From an uncultured Eubacteriaceae bacterium (GTDB lineage: Bacteria; Bacillota; Clostridia; Lachnospirales; CAG-274), in the NCBI GenBank assembly GCA_947086655.1, contig CAMTZM010000002.1:124001-188000 (forward strand): 64,000 nucleotides of DNA. The letters run 5' to 3'. A model generated the notes under the pieces. That model was not told where the DNA came from. It worked only from the letters and a program-made list of their open reading frames with translations, and made no database searches. The position numbers and the translations under genes are program-made. Positions 1 through 9,855 of this stretch are shown piece after piece; position 1 is the first letter of the stretch; every line of letters begins with the position of its first letter.

Positions 1-369
1 GTTATTACATCATTATGCGAAAAAAGAATAAGCCCAATAACAAATAAAGAGGAGTTTCATAATGGAGTTGATATAGCAATAAAAGAAAATACTCCTGTGG
101 CTGCTGTAAAAAACGGTATGGTTACTGAAGTAGGTGAAAGTAAATCATTTGGAAATTATGTAAAGTATTTAACAAATGATGGCTATACAATTATGTACGC
201 ACACTTAAATGAAGTTACAGTAAAAAAAGATGATAAAATAAAACAAGGCGATATTGTGGCTTTATCAGGGAATACAGGCTATTCTACGGGCCCGCATCTT
301 CATTATACTATATGGAAAAACGATGAAATAATTGACCCAATAAAATTTTTAAGCCTTGATATTCCATAA
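1..369 (+). CDS. M23-family peptidase, SpoIVFA-like (5' end missing)
   Basis: The reading frame is open from base 1, so the gene begins before the window; about 122 C-terminal residues are present. They form an M23 (LytM-type) domain: an HNGVD segment matching the HxGxD zinc motif, then YAHL, and GPHLHY near the end, so the metal ligands look intact. In Bacillus the M23 protein SpoIVFA holds the SpoIVFB protease in the outer forespore membrane, and an M50 protease gene follows here after about 106 bases. SpoIVFA identity is therefore inferred from domain plus neighbour; the N-terminal membrane anchor cannot be seen. Confidence 0.8.
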   Translation, partial: VITSLCEKRISPITNKEEFHNGVDIAIKENTPVAAVKNGMVTEVGESKSFGNYVKYLTNDGYTIMYAHLNEVTVKKDDKIKQGDIVALSGNTGYSTGPHLHYTIWKNDEIIDPIKFLSLDIP

Positions 370-475
370 AAGTTTTATGTATCATTAATATTATTAAAAA
401 GTTTTTGTACATAATATAGATACATAATATTTATTAATTTAATTTTTCTTTAAAACGGTAAGGAGAGAGGCCTTA

Positions 476-1345
476 TTGAATGTTATGAATTTATTTGGTT
501 TTAAAATAATTATTAAACCATCTTTCTGGATAGTATTTTTTATAACGATTGCTCTTGGTTCCCTTGAGCAATTTTTTATTATTTTAATTGCTGTAACTAT
601 ACATGAACTCTCGCATGTTGCGGCTGCTTTTTTTGCTGGTCTAAAGCCAGAAAAAATTATTATTACTCCTATTGGAGAAATAGCTGTAATAAAAGGACTT
701 GAACAAATAGGTGTTTTTAAAAGAAGTTTTGTTGTTTTGGCGGGGCCAGTTGTAAATATTATAGCGGCTGTAATTATGAGCCTTTTTACAGGAGAAAAAT
801 TTATAAATATAAAAAATGTGAATTTATTTATAGCAATATTTAATTTGCTTCCTGTTTATCCTTTAGACGGAGGACGTTTTCTTCAATTTCTAATAAGCAG
901 AAAAATCGGCGTTTTATCATCGAATAAGTTTATAATAAAAATAAGCAGTATTATAAGTATAATTTTAATATGTATTGGGGTTGTTCAATTTACACTTTTT
1001 CCTTATAATATGAGTATTTTTTGTATAGGTGTATATTTACTTAAAAGAAATAAAAAAGAATATATAAATATGACATTTGAATTTTATAAAACAATTATTA
1101 ACTATAAAAAAAGATATAAGAAGAAAATGCCTGTAAGATTGTTTTATGTTGATAATAATTTAAACATTAAAAATATATTATACAGCATTTGCTGGGATTA
1201 TTATTCTATTTTTATAGTAGGAAATGCCGGAAAATCAGAAATAAGCATTACCGAAAGAGATATTATAAACTATATTCAATATAAAGGACTTAATGGAAGT
1301 ATATATGATGTAAAAAAATTACTTAACAATTCAAATATTGATTAA
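476..1345 (+). CDS. spoIVFB: Site-2 protease family M50, SpoIVFB-like
   Basis: Polytopic intramembrane zinc protease of about 289 residues. HELSH at residues 43-47 lies in the second hydrophobic segment and supplies the HExxH zinc site; NLLPVYPLDGGR at about 123-134 supplies the third ligand, Asp131. A C-terminal soluble part of about 90 residues may be a degenerate CBS-like domain. In sporulating Firmicutes SpoIVFB cleaves pro-sigma-K in the mother cell. The preceding M23 gene supports this role. The start is TTG behind AAGGAGAGAGG; an in-frame ATG at 485 is the alternative. Confidence 0.88.
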   Translation: MNVMNLFGFKIIIKPSFWIVFFITIALGSLEQFFIILIAVTIHELSHVAAAFFAGLKPEKIIITPIGEIAVIKGLEQIGVFKRSFVVLAGPVVNIIAAVIMSLFTGEKFINIKNVNLFIAIFNLLPVYPLDGGRFLQFLISRKIGVLSSNKFIIKISSIISIILICIGVVQFTLFPYNMSIFCIGVYLLKRNKKEYINMTFEFYKTIINYKKRYKKKMPVRLFYVDNNLNIKNILYSICWDYYSIFIVGNAGKSEISITERDIINYIQYKGLNGSIYDVKKLLNNSNID

Positions 1346-1414
1346 TTCAAATTTTGCTTAATTTACGTTTTCTGTTAATTTTCATTTTTATATTTTTTTA
1401 TACAATTTTTAGTT

Positions 1415-1443
1415 TTTAAATGAGCAATAAATTTTTATATAAT
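1415..1443 (+). promoter_or_regulatory. Possible sigma-A promoter for the radical SAM operon
   Basis: TTTAAA and TATAAT are separated by 17 bases in the gap between spoIVFB and the radical SAM gene. The -10 box is perfect but the -35 box is weak, and the DNA is so AT-rich that chance matches are common. Confidence 0.3.
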
Positions 1444-1518
1444 AAAAAAAGTATTTGATAATTATAAAAAAATATGGCACAATATATGAAAAACCTACTT
1501 TACGGAGGAATACAACAA

Positions 1519-3357
1519 ATGATAGATGAAATTCTTCTTCAAGTTGAGAAACCAGGAAGATACATAGGAAATGAAATAAATATGGTAAGTAAAAATCCCT
1601 CTGATGTCGATATACGTTTTGCTTTTTGCTTTCCGGATGTTTATGAGGTGGGAATGAGCCATATTGGATTACAAATACTTTATTTTTTCTTTAACAGAAG
1701 AAACGATACTTATTGCGAAAGGGTATTTGCGCCGTGGACTGATATGGAGGAATTAATGCGTAAACACAATATTCCTCTTTTCGCACTTGAAACAGGCGAT
1801 AGTATAAATAAATTTGATTTTGTAGGGTTTACTCTTCAATATGAAATGAGTTACAGCAATATAATAAATATGCTTAATTTAGCTGGAATAAGTATTTGGT
1901 CTAAAGACAGAACAGAAGATGAGCCTATTATAATAGCCGGAGGTCCTTGTGCATATAATCCGGAGCCTTTAGCCGATATAATAGATATTTTTTATATAGG
2001 CGAAGGAGAAGTAAACTATGATGAGTTTCTTGATATTTATAAACAATATAAAAAACAAGGAAAGAGTAAAAAAGAATTTTTTGAGAGAGCAGCTAAAATA
2101 GAAGGTATTTATATACCTTGTTTTTATGATGTAGAATATAAAGAAAATGGGGAAATAAAAGAATTTAAAAGAAATAATATAAACGCTCCTAAAAAAATAA
2201 AAAAAGTAATAGTAAAAGAGTTAAATAATGTTTTCTATCCTGATAAACAACTTGTACCTTTAATTGAAACTGTGCATGACAGAGTTACTCTTGAAGTATT
2301 TAGAGGCTGTATAAGAGGATGTCGTTTTTGTCAGGCAGGATATATTTACAGACCTGTAAGGGAAAAACATTCAGAAAGATTGATTAATGATGCAAAAAGT
2401 CTTGTTAAATATTCGGGACACGAAGAAATATCTCTTTCAAGTTTAAGTACAGGCGATTACAGAGAATTTAAAGAGTTATCTCAAGGACTTTTAGAGGAAT
2501 TTTCAAAGAAAAATGTTAACATAGCTTTGCCATCTTTAAGAATAGACGCTTTTACACTTGAACTTATGAAAAAGGTTCAAGAAGTAAGAAAGTCAAGTCT
2601 TACATTTGCACCTGAAGCTGGTACTCAGAGACTTAGAGATGTTATAAACAAGGGTATAACAGAAAAAGAAATACTTGACGGATGCAGGCTTGCTTTTGAA
2701 GGCGGCTGGAGTAGGGTAAAGCTTTATTTTATGGTTGGACTTCCCACAGAAACAGAAGATGATTTAGCTGGAATTGCTAAACTTTCCACAAAAGTTATTG
2801 AAGAATATTACTCTATACCAAAAGAAAAAAGAAGTAAAAGTATATGTGTTGTTTTGAGTTCTTCATGTTTTGTTCCAAAACCTTTTACGCCTTTTCAATG
2901 GGAACCGCAGGACACATATGAACAATTTTTGAAAAAACAGAAATTTGTAAAAGCAAACCTCGAAAAAAAACAAGTTAAATATAATTATCATGAAGTACAA
3001 TTAAGTTCAATGGAAGGCGTATTAGCAAGAGGAGACAGAAAAGTTGCAAAAGCAATTGTAAAAGCGTGGGAACTGGGAGCTAAATTTGACGGCTGGAATG
3101 AACATTTTAAATATGATATATGGACTAAAGCTTTTGAAGATACAGGACTTTCAATGGAATTTTATGCTAATAGAAAAAGAAGTTATGACGAAATACTTCC
3201 ATGGGACCATATATCTATTGGCATTAGTAAACAGTTTTTTATTAAAGAAATGGAAAAAGCTAAAAAAGGTGAAATTACATTGAATTGCCGTACTGAATGT
3301 GCAAACTGCGGCGCTAAATGTTTTGAAGGAGGAGTTTGCTATGAAGTACAGAATTAA
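1519..3357 (+). CDS. TIGR03960-family B12-binding-like radical SAM protein
   Basis: About 612 residues. The N-terminal third resembles a B12-binding-like fold and contains GGPCAYNPEP. The radical SAM core follows with RGCIRGCRFCQAGY, the CxxxCxxC cluster ligands, and GLPTETEDD. The C-terminus ends in clustered cysteines, which may bind another metal centre. The reaction of this family is not established. In Clostridia it commonly precedes a DUF2344 gene and RNase G, as here, hinting at a link to RNA or translation. The start at 1519 is chosen because CGGAGGA lies 9 bases upstream; an earlier in-frame ATG at 1474 has no ribosome binding site. Confidence 0.9.
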   Translation: MIDEILLQVEKPGRYIGNEINMVSKNPSDVDIRFAFCFPDVYEVGMSHIGLQILYFFFNRRNDTYCERVFAPWTDMEELMRKHNIPLFALETGDSINKFDFVGFTLQYEMSYSNIINMLNLAGISIWSKDRTEDEPIIIAGGPCAYNPEPLADIIDIFYIGEGEVNYDEFLDIYKQYKKQGKSKKEFFERAAKIEGIYIPCFYDVEYKENGEIKEFKRNNINAPKKIKKVIVKELNNVFYPDKQLVPLIETVHDRVTLEVFRGCIRGCRFCQAGYIYRPVREKHSERLINDAKSLVKYSGHEEISLSSLSTGDYREFKELSQGLLEEFSKKNVNIALPSLRIDAFTLELMKKVQEVRKSSLTFAPEAGTQRLRDVINKGITEKEILDGCRLAFEGGWSRVKLYFMVGLPTETEDDLAGIAKLSTKVIEEYYSIPKEKRSKSICVVLSSSCFVPKPFTPFQWEPQDTYEQFLKKQKFVKANLEKKQVKYNYHEVQLSSMEGVLARGDRKVAKAIVKAWELGAKFDGWNEHFKYDIWTKAFEDTGLSMEFYANRKRSYDEILPWDHISIGISKQFFIKEMEKAKKGEITLNCRTECANCGAKCFEGGVCYEVQN

Positions 3358-4015
3358 ATTTTCCAAATTTGGCAAAATGCGTTTTATAGGACATCTTGAC
3401 CTTTTGAATTTGTTTCAAAGGGCTATAAAAAGAGCTGATATTCCTATTTCATATTCAAAAGGATTTAACCCTCATCAACTTATATCATTTGCAATACCTT
3501 TACCAATAGGTATGAATGGATATGGAGAATATGCTGATTTGAATATTAAAGATGAAATAGAACCAGAATATATTATAAAGAAACTTAACAATGTAATGCC
3601 AGAAGGTATTTGTATTATTAATGCCAGAATTTTAGACAATAATGAAAAAAATTGCGCTGCTGCTTTATGCGCCGCTGATTACGAAACTGATTTGAATTAT
3701 ATTAAAAAAGACTTTAACAAAACTATTGAAAGTATACTTTTTCAAAAAGAAATAAATTTAGAAAAAAAGGGACGAAAAAAAGTTCGTATTGTAGATATAC
3801 GTCCTTTGATTTATGATATTAAAGTAAGTGACACAGAAAATCGAAAACTAAAGTTTTTAATAGCTACCGGCAGTAAAGAGAATTTAAAACCTGATTTACT
3901 TTTAGAATATATATGTAAGTTATTAGATGTTGAATATATACCTTATAAAGTAAATATATCAAGAAACGAACTTTATAGAAACGAAAACAACAAATTCGTA
4001 AATCTTTTTTTGTGA
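3341..4015 (+). CDS. TIGR03936 / DUF2344 family protein
   Basis: About 224 residues starting MKYRIKFSKFGKMRFIGHLD, the typical opening of the DUF2344 family, followed by the conserved SKGFNPHQ stretch. Function is unknown. In some bacteria the domain is fused to the C-terminus of the upstream radical SAM protein; here it is a separate gene overlapping it by 17 bases, with AAGGAGGAG inside the upstream coding sequence. That arrangement implies translational coupling and a shared role. Confidence 0.88.
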   Translation: MKYRIKFSKFGKMRFIGHLDLLNLFQRAIKRADIPISYSKGFNPHQLISFAIPLPIGMNGYGEYADLNIKDEIEPEYIIKKLNNVMPEGICIINARILDNNEKNCAAALCAADYETDLNYIKKDFNKTIESILFQKEINLEKKGRKKVRIVDIRPLIYDIKVSDTENRKLKFLIATGSKENLKPDLLLEYICKLLDVEYIPYKVNISRNELYRNENNKFVNLFL

Positions 4016-4025
4016 GGTGTCTATA

Positions 4026-5462
4026 ATGAATAAAATAATTATTGACAGCATTTCCAATCAAAAAAGGATGGCTGTTGTTGAAAAAGATTTATTATCTGAA
4101 ATTGTTATAGATTCAGGAGAAGAAATTTTAGCTGGAAGTATTTATATAGGAAAAATTATGAGAATACTCCCAAGCAAATTTGCATTTATTAATTTAGGAT
4201 ATGATAAAAACGCATTTTTATACTTAAATGATAAAAGAGAAAAAGGATTATACAAGTATAATGAGAATAAAAAAAAGTATGAATTAACAATTAAACAGGG
4301 ACAAGATATAATTGTTCAAGTTATAAGAGAACAGGTTGACGAAAAAGGTGCAGCAGTTACATCTCAGATTTCATTAAGCGGAAAATACGCTGTTCTTTTA
4401 TGTGGAGACAACAGTATAAATATATCAAAAAAAATAGACGACGAGCACGAAAGAAAAAAATTATATAATATAGCTCAAGACTGCCTTCCTGAAAATTGCG
4501 GACTTATAATGAGAACAAATTCTTTAGAAATTGAAAAAGATGAAATAGCAGAAGATATAAAGAAACTTTATGAAAAGTATAAAATTATAGTTAAAAAAGG
4601 ACAATTTATTAAAGCGCCGACGCAAATTTATAATGTTGGTTCAGTAATCGAAAAAACAATTTCAGATTTAACTTTAAAAGATAAATATGAAATAATAATA
4701 AATAATATAAATGAGTATGAGTATTTTTCTCAAAAATTTGAGAATGTAAAATTATACAACGATAAAATTCCGATTTTTGAGTATTATTTTATAGAAAAAC
4801 AGATAGAAAAAGCGTTACATGAAAGAATATGGCTTAAAAGCGGCGGATTTATTATTATAAACCAAACAGAAGCGTTAAATGTAATTGATGTTAATACAGG
4901 TAAGCATATTGGTAAAAATCACAGACAAACCGTAATTAAAACAAATGAAGAAGCTGCTTATGAAATAGTTCGTCAAATTCGTCTTCGCAATTTATCGGGA
5001 ATGATTATAATTGATTTTATTGATATGAAATTTGAAGAAGACAGAATTTATATTGAAGAAATATTGTCAGATTTAATAAAAAAAGATAGAATAAGTATTA
5101 CAAAAGTTGGTATGACTGAATTAGGGCTTATGCAGCTTACAAGAAAAAAAATAAATAAGCCTCTTAATAAGCAGCTTATGTGCAAATGCCCATGCTGTAA
5201 TGGACAGGGATATATTTATAATGAGTATTATATTGCTGATAAAATAACTTCTCAAATTTGTTCAATTTTTGCTCAAACTATTTATAATGAAATAATACTT
5301 TCTTCAAATAAAAGAGTTATTAATGCTTTTAAAGGTGAAAATGAGCAATATAAAGAAATTGAGAAAAAATATAACGCAAAAATAAAATTTAATGTAATTA
5401 TTACACAGCGTCTTGATTATTATGAAATTGAAAAGAGGAGACGGGATTATGCAGAAAAATAA
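4026..5462 (+). CDS. rng: Ribonuclease E/G family (RNase G)
   Basis: About 478 residues. An N-terminal S1 RNA-binding domain (residues 35-120) is followed by the RNase E/G catalytic domain. The two metal-binding aspartates are visible in NVIDVNTGK (about Asp288) and IIIDFIDM (about Asp330). A cysteine cluster, CKCPCCNGQGY at about 385-395, matches the zinc-link region that joins subunits. The family endonucleolytically processes rRNA and mRNA. The start at 4026 follows GAGGTG by 6 bases; a GTG at 4017 is less well placed. It is the third gene of the radical SAM-DUF2344 operon. The L21/L27 ribosomal genes that often follow in Clostridia are absent. Confidence 0.93.
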   Translation: MNKIIIDSISNQKRMAVVEKDLLSEIVIDSGEEILAGSIYIGKIMRILPSKFAFINLGYDKNAFLYLNDKREKGLYKYNENKKKYELTIKQGQDIIVQVIREQVDEKGAAVTSQISLSGKYAVLLCGDNSINISKKIDDEHERKKLYNIAQDCLPENCGLIMRTNSLEIEKDEIAEDIKKLYEKYKIIVKKGQFIKAPTQIYNVGSVIEKTISDLTLKDKYEIIINNINEYEYFSQKFENVKLYNDKIPIFEYYFIEKQIEKALHERIWLKSGGFIIINQTEALNVIDVNTGKHIGKNHRQTVIKTNEEAAYEIVRQIRLRNLSGMIIIDFIDMKFEEDRIYIEEILSDLIKKDRISITKVGMTELGLMQLTRKKINKPLNKQLMCKCPCCNGQGYIYNEYYIADKITSQICSIFAQTIYNEIILSSNKRVINAFKGENEQYKEIEKKYNAKIKFNVIITQRLDYYEIEKRRRDYAEK

Positions 5463-6348
5463 TAAATATATAGCTCTTAGAGTTTCAACTGTTTCTGTTA
5501 TAGTGAATATGATTTTATCTGTATTTAAACTTTTAGCCGGAATAATTGGAAACTCTTCAGCTATGATATCAGACGCAGTACATTCAGCCTCAGATGTTTT
5601 TAGTACGTTTATTGTAATAATAGGTGTAAATATGTCAAGCAAAGAATCTGACGCCGAACACCCTTACGGACATGAAAGACTTGAATGTATAGCCGCTTTT
5701 ATACTTGCAGCTACACTTTTTGCAACTGGAATAGGAATAGGATATGCCGGAATAAATAAAATATTTTTTGAAAAAGGGAATATTGAAGTTCCTAAATATC
5801 TTCCTTTAGTTGCCGCAATTTTTTCGATTGCGATAAAAGAGGGAATGTATTGGTATACAAGAAATGCTGCAAAAAAAATAAAATCAGATGTTTTAATGGC
5901 AGATGCATGGCATCACCGTTCGGATGCACTTTCTTCAGTTGGAAGTTTTATTGGCATTTTAGGTGCATTATTTGGTTATCCGGTATTTGACCCAATAGCA
6001 AGTGTTGTAATTTGTTTATTTATAATAAAAGCGGCATATGATGTTTTTAGCGAAACTGTAAAAAAGCTTGTAGATACTTCATGCGAACAATCTATTGTTG
6101 ATGAGATAAGGTGTGAAGTTTTAAAACAAAACGATGTAGTTTGTGTAGATGAACTTAAAACGAGAATGTTTGGTTCAAAAATTTATGTTGATTTGGAAAT
6201 AGGAGCAGATGAAACTATTTCATTTAAAAAAGCACATGCTGTCGCTGAAAATGTTCATCATGCTATTGAAAAAAATTTTCCAGAGGTAAAGCATTGTATG
6301 GTACATGTTAATCCTGTAAAGGTTTCAAAAAATGAAAATATGAAATAA
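5449..6348 (+). CDS. Cation diffusion facilitator family transporter
   Basis: About 299 residues with several transmembrane helices and a C-terminal cytoplasmic domain rich in His (HHAIEKNFPEVKHCMVHVNP), typical of the CDF dimerisation domain. Metal-site motifs are visible in helix 2 (SDAVHSASDV) and helix 5 (ADAWHHRSDALSS). The family exports divalent metals such as Zn, Mn or Fe in exchange for protons; the metal cannot be assigned. The start at 5449 follows AAGAGGAG and lies inside the end of rng (14-base overlap), so it is probably translated from the same message. Confidence 0.9.
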   Translation: MQKNNKYIALRVSTVSVIVNMILSVFKLLAGIIGNSSAMISDAVHSASDVFSTFIVIIGVNMSSKESDAEHPYGHERLECIAAFILAATLFATGIGIGYAGINKIFFEKGNIEVPKYLPLVAAIFSIAIKEGMYWYTRNAAKKIKSDVLMADAWHHRSDALSSVGSFIGILGALFGYPVFDPIASVVICLFIIKAAYDVFSETVKKLVDTSCEQSIVDEIRCEVLKQNDVVCVDELKTRMFGSKIYVDLEIGADETISFKKAHAVAENVHHAIEKNFPEVKHCMVHVNPVKVSKNENMK

Positions 6349-6583
6349 TGTTTAAAAACAAAATACAAATTAGATATAAAGTCAAAAACTTTATTTTCTA
6401 TAAATAAACTAAATTTAATTTATATTTGATTTATATATTTTTGATATTTAACGTAAGAAAATTTTTAGCAAAGCATACAAAAAACTTCATAGTAAAAAAA
6501 ATTAGAGTTAAATTGCCTCTGATTTCTTTTTTAATTCTTGTGTTAGTTAATGCTTATTTTTAGAAACTTAAGAAAACATATGT

Positions 6584-6612
6584 TTGACCTTAAAAAAACA
6601 TTTTGCTATAAT
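6584..6612 (+). promoter_or_regulatory. Sigma-A promoter of the chemoreceptor gene
   Basis: TTGACC (6584-6589), a 17-base spacer and a perfect TATAAT (6607-6612) stand about 54 bases before the chemoreceptor start. The rest of the 317-base gap between the efflux pump and the chemoreceptor (6349-6665) is AT-rich, with no ORF and no strong hairpin that I can see. Confidence 0.75.
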
Positions 6613-6665
6613 ATCTTTGTAAATATTTAAAAATTATTTGTTAAAAGAAAGAAGGGATAATAAAA

Positions 6666-8459
6666 TTGAAAAAAGATAAATCTGTTCGCAAACAAATTTT
6701 ATTAGGTTATAGTAGGATTATTGTAGTAATGATTTTGTTGGTTGTACTTTCATTACTTTCATTAATGCAAATTAGCCGAAACTATAATAAGGTATCAAAT
6801 GATTATAATAATCAAACAAATACTCAGGCAGCATTAGCGAAACATTATGAATGGCTGGATTTATTTAGTGAAAGTATTCAATACGGAACTGAATTTAAAG
6901 GAAGTCTTGATTCTAATACTTGTCTGCTTGGACAATGGATTTCTGAAGTTGATGATGAAGATATTTCAAATACAATTATTTTAAATTCTTTAAACAATAT
7001 TCAGATTCCTCATGAAAAAATGCATACTTTAGCTTCTGAAATTTTAGAACTTTCAAAAACTGACAAAGATATGGCATATGAAAGATACATAAAAGAAATT
7101 AAACCTTTGGTTGAGGAAGTAATTTCCGGAATTGAAAAAATTTCAAATGAATATTATAATATTGCAGCTAAAACTTCTAAAGAATTTGAAAAATTAATAA
7201 TAATTACTATTGTTATAACTGTATTAGTTGCTTTAATAGGAATTTTAGCAGCAATATTCTATGGTAGCCGTTCAGCAAATCAAATTTCAGAACCAATTAC
7301 TTCAGTAGCGGAGTGGTCACAAAAACTTTCACAGGGTATTGACCAAATTGAATTTAACCAAAAAATGTTTGAAATTAATAAAAATAATGAAATTGGTTCA
7401 ATGATTTCTTCATTTAAGAAAATGGTAGATAATATACAAGAAAATGTTCGAGTAATTCAAAGACTTGCGCAAGGAGATATGACAGTATTTGTAAATATAC
7501 ATTCTAACGATGATGTACTTGGAAAAAGCCTTTATCATCTTGTGCAGTCAAATGACTTTATGTTTGCAAAGATTATAAAAATTGGCATGTCTGTTGCCTC
7601 AGGCTCGCATCATATTGCAAATGCAAGTCGATTGTTGGCAGATACTGCCTCTAAACAAGCTTCTGCTGTAAATGAATTAAATAATTCTACCGAAGAAACT
7701 AAAACACTTGTTCAACAATGTACGGAATATATGAATAACGCCACAAAACTTTCGCAGTCAATGCGCCAAGATGTGCAAAACAGTAATGAAAAAATGAAAT
7801 TGCTTGTACAATCTGCAGAGGAAATAAACAAATCATCTCTTAAAATTTCTGATGTTATTAAATTAATTGATGATATTGCTTTTCAAACCAATATTCTTTC
7901 ATTAAATGCGGCAATAGAAGCAGCTCGAGCTGGAAAAGCCGGAAAAGGCTTTGCAGTAGTAGCTGAAGAAGTAAGGCAGCTTGCTCTTAAAAGTGCTGCT
8001 GCCGCAAGTGAAAGTAAAAACTTAATTGAAGCTACAATACGTGCAACAAATGACGGCAGCAAAACAAGTTCAGAGGCATTTGAAACATTCCAGCATATTG
8101 TTATTGACCTTGATAAAATTATAGAAATGGTTTCAGGAATTTCAAATTCTTCAGAAAAACAAGAAAAAGCAATTGAACATATACATACTCAAGTTGAGTT
8201 GATTAACGATTCAATTACATCTAATGTATCAGCAAGTGAAGAAACAGCTAAGGCAAGTAATAAAATGAAAGAAAATGCGAAATTGCTTGAGGAAGAAATG
8301 CGTAAATTTAATCTTCGTCAGCGTGAATTAGGTCGAGCTTATATTCCGCCGGAGAAAAAAGACGACGAGGAATTTATTAGAGAAGCCAACAGAAATTATA
8401 ATAAAGCTTTTAAGGAAAATGCTGAAAAAATAATTCGAGTGGATAATTTGGAACTTTAA
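6666..8459 (+). CDS. Methyl-accepting chemotaxis protein with extracytoplasmic CZB-like motifs
   Basis: About 597 residues, translated from TTG behind AAGAAGGG. One membrane helix at about 18-35 and a second at 177-199 enclose a sensor region of about 140 residues, followed by HAMP (200-265) and the signalling domain with the conserved hairpin tip (about 407-440, containing [20 protein letters not shown]). The sensor region carries H60xxW63, C86xLGxW91 and H116xxxH120, the spacing of chemoreceptor zinc-binding (CZB) domains, though here between the two membrane helices. It stands alone with its own promoter and terminator. The ligand is unknown; zinc or zinc-dependent redox sensing is inference. 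Confidence 0.93.
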   Translation: MKKDKSVRKQILLGYSRIIVVMILLVVLSLLSLMQISRNYNKVSNDYNNQTNTQAALAKHYEWLDLFSESIQYGTEFKGSLDSNTCLLGQWISEVDDEDISNTIILNSLNNIQIPHEKMHTLASEILELSKTDKDMAYERYIKEIKPLVEEVISGIEKISNEYYNIAAKTSKEFEKLIIITIVITVLVALIGILAAIFYGSRSANQISEPITSVAEWSQKLSQGIDQIEFNQKMFEINKNNEIGSMISSFKKMVDNIQENVRVIQRLAQGDMTVFVNIHSNDDVLGKSLYHLVQSNDFMFAKIIKIGMSVASGSHHIANASRLLADTASKQASAVNELNNSTEETKTLVQQCTEYMNNATKLSQSMRQDVQNSNEKMKLLVQSAEEINKSSLKISDVIKLIDDIAFQTNILSLNAAIEAARAGKAGKGFAVVAEEVRQLALKSAAAASESKNLIEATIRATNDGSKTSSEAFETFQHIVIDLDKIIEMVSGISNSSEKQEKAIEHIHTQVELINDSITSNVSASEETAKASNKMKENAKLLEEEMRKFNLRQRELGRAYIPPEKKDDEEFIREANRNYNKAFKENAEKIIRVDNLEL

Positions 8460-8469
8460 AAAAACTAAG

Positions 8470-8501
8470 GGAGGCAGAACAATATAAAAAGTTCTGCCTC
8501 C
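8470..8501 (+). terminator. Rho-independent terminator after the chemoreceptor
   Basis: GGAGGCAGAAC (8470-8480) and GTTCTGCCTCC (8491-8501) form an 11-bp perfect stem with a 10-base loop just after the stop codon. The T tract that follows is short and interrupted. Confidence 0.8.
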
Positions 8502-8532
8502 TGTTTCATATTTATTTTAACATTTCCCTTTC

Positions 8533-8561
8533 TTGACAAAATCTCTTACTTAATATATACT
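8533..8561 (+). promoter_or_regulatory. Sigma-A promoter of the LacI-type regulator
   Basis: A consensus TTGACA (8533-8538), 17 bases, then TATACT (8556-8561). The transcript would start near 8568 and carry a leader of about 160 bases that includes repeat copy A. Confidence 0.75.
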
Positions 8562-8581
8562 TAAAATTAAATTATTATAAA

Positions 8582-8634
8582 TTTAACCGACGTAGGAAGT
8601 CCACCGTTTCTTAAACGGGTAGAGAAGTCTTAAC
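8582..8634 (+). repeat. Dispersed hairpin repeat, copy A
   Basis: Starts TTTAACCGACGTAGGAAGTC and contains an imperfect hairpin, CCGTTT/AAACGG at 8604-8618, ending near AGTCTTAACT. The first 20 bases match copy B near 30472 almost exactly, and copy C near 35143 (reverse strand) shares TTTAACCGA, AAGTCC and CTTAACT. It lies between a promoter and the LacI-type regulator gene. No ORF. Confidence 0.6.
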
Positions 8635-8728
8635 TAAAGAGATTTATGATAACTTTCACATTAAAGAGCTAAAATATATTATAAATAAATTTTATTTAAT
8701 ATTAAAAAATTTGAAAGGAATCATTAAA

Positions 8729-9757
8729 ATGGCAGTTACAATAAAAGATGTTGCAAACCTTGCGGGAGTTTCACCATCAACTGTATCACGTACCTGTAAA
8801 AACCATCCGTCAATTAGCAACGAAACTAAAGAAAGAGTTCGTTATGCTATTGCGCAGCTTGGTTACGAACCGAATCTTTCAACTTCGACAGATAATAATT
8901 GCATACAAAAAACAATTGGTATTATACTTCCTCCGTCTGATAAAGAGGCGTTTGAAAATTCATTTTATCTTGAAGTAATTCGTGGAATCAGCCAATTCTG
9001 CAATAAACATGGTTATATAAATACAGTTATAACTGGTCAAAGCGATGATGAAATTCTATCCATAATAAAAAATCTTGAAAAAAATGATATGTCAAATGGA
9101 TTTATATTATTATATTCCAAACAAGAAGATGCTGTTATTGATTATCTTTATAACTCAGGTTTATTATATGTTTTAATAGGAAAAGCGTACAAATATGCTA
9201 ATCAAACGGTTTATATTGACAATGATAATATTCTTGCCGGAAAAGATGCAACGGATTATCTTTGCAGACTTGGACATAAAAAAATAGCTTATATTGGCAG
9301 TGATAATAATATGATATTTTCAGCGGATAGAAAAAGCGGATATATGCGTTCTCTTGAAGAAAATAAAATTAATTATGTACCTGAATATTGTCTTGAATTT
9401 TCTTCTACACAAACCGCCGCTGAACCTATACGCATATTATTGCATTCTGAAAACAGACCTACTGCTATTGTAGTAAGCGATGATATTTACGGCGTTATTT
9501 TTGAACGTGTATGTGCAGAAGAAGGAATTAAAATTCCAAATGATATATCAATTATTTCTTTTAATAATTCGTTATTCGCTCGTCTAACATCATCGCAGCT
9601 TACATCAATTGATATTAATTCAGTTCAACTTGGTATTGAAGCATCATCACAGCTTATTAATCATATTGAGAATCCTAATCTTATGGCTACAAAAATTATT
9701 GTTCCACATATATTAATTGAGCGTAGCAGTTGTAAGCAAGTTGATACTATAAAATAA
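8729..9757 (+). CDS. LacI-family transcriptional regulator
   Basis: About 342 residues. The N-terminus has the LacI helix-turn-helix and hinge (TIKDVANLAGVSPSTVSR, residues 4-21), followed by a periplasmic-binding-protein-like effector domain with SDDIYGVIF and the family's usual C-terminal strand, ending in a typical ILIERSS. The start at 8729 follows GAAAGGA. It has its own promoter and terminator, and no sugar transport or catabolic genes adjoin it, so neither target nor effector can be inferred from the neighbourhood. Confidence 0.92.
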   Translation: MAVTIKDVANLAGVSPSTVSRTCKNHPSISNETKERVRYAIAQLGYEPNLSTSTDNNCIQKTIGIILPPSDKEAFENSFYLEVIRGISQFCNKHGYINTVITGQSDDEILSIIKNLEKNDMSNGFILLYSKQEDAVIDYLYNSGLLYVLIGKAYKYANQTVYIDNDNILAGKDATDYLCRLGHKKIAYIGSDNNMIFSADRKSGYMRSLEENKINYVPEYCLEFSSTQTAAEPIRILLHSENRPTAIVVSDDIYGVIFERVCAEEGIKIPNDISIISFNNSLFARLTSSQLTSIDINSVQLGIEASSQLINHIENPNLMATKIIVPHILIERSSCKQVDTIK

Positions 9758-9784
9758 AAAAATATTGATATTTTTACATTTGTT

Positions 9785-9810
9785 AAAGGGCTATCATAAG
9801 ATAGCCCTTT
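9785..9810. terminator. Bidirectional terminator between the LacI-type and CAP-domain genes
   Basis: AAAGGGCTATC (9785-9795) and GATAGCCCTTT (9800-9810) form a perfect 11-bp stem with an ATAA loop between two convergent genes; A and T tracts on either side let it act in both directions. Confidence 0.85.
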
Positions 9811-9855
9811 AATTGTTTAATTTTCATATATATTTAAAATTTTAAACATCTAATT

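Noticed and set aside
1474-1518. ATG start at 1474 for the radical SAM gene
   Set aside because: No ribosome binding site precedes it, and the GGAGG used by the ATG at 1519 lies inside this extension.
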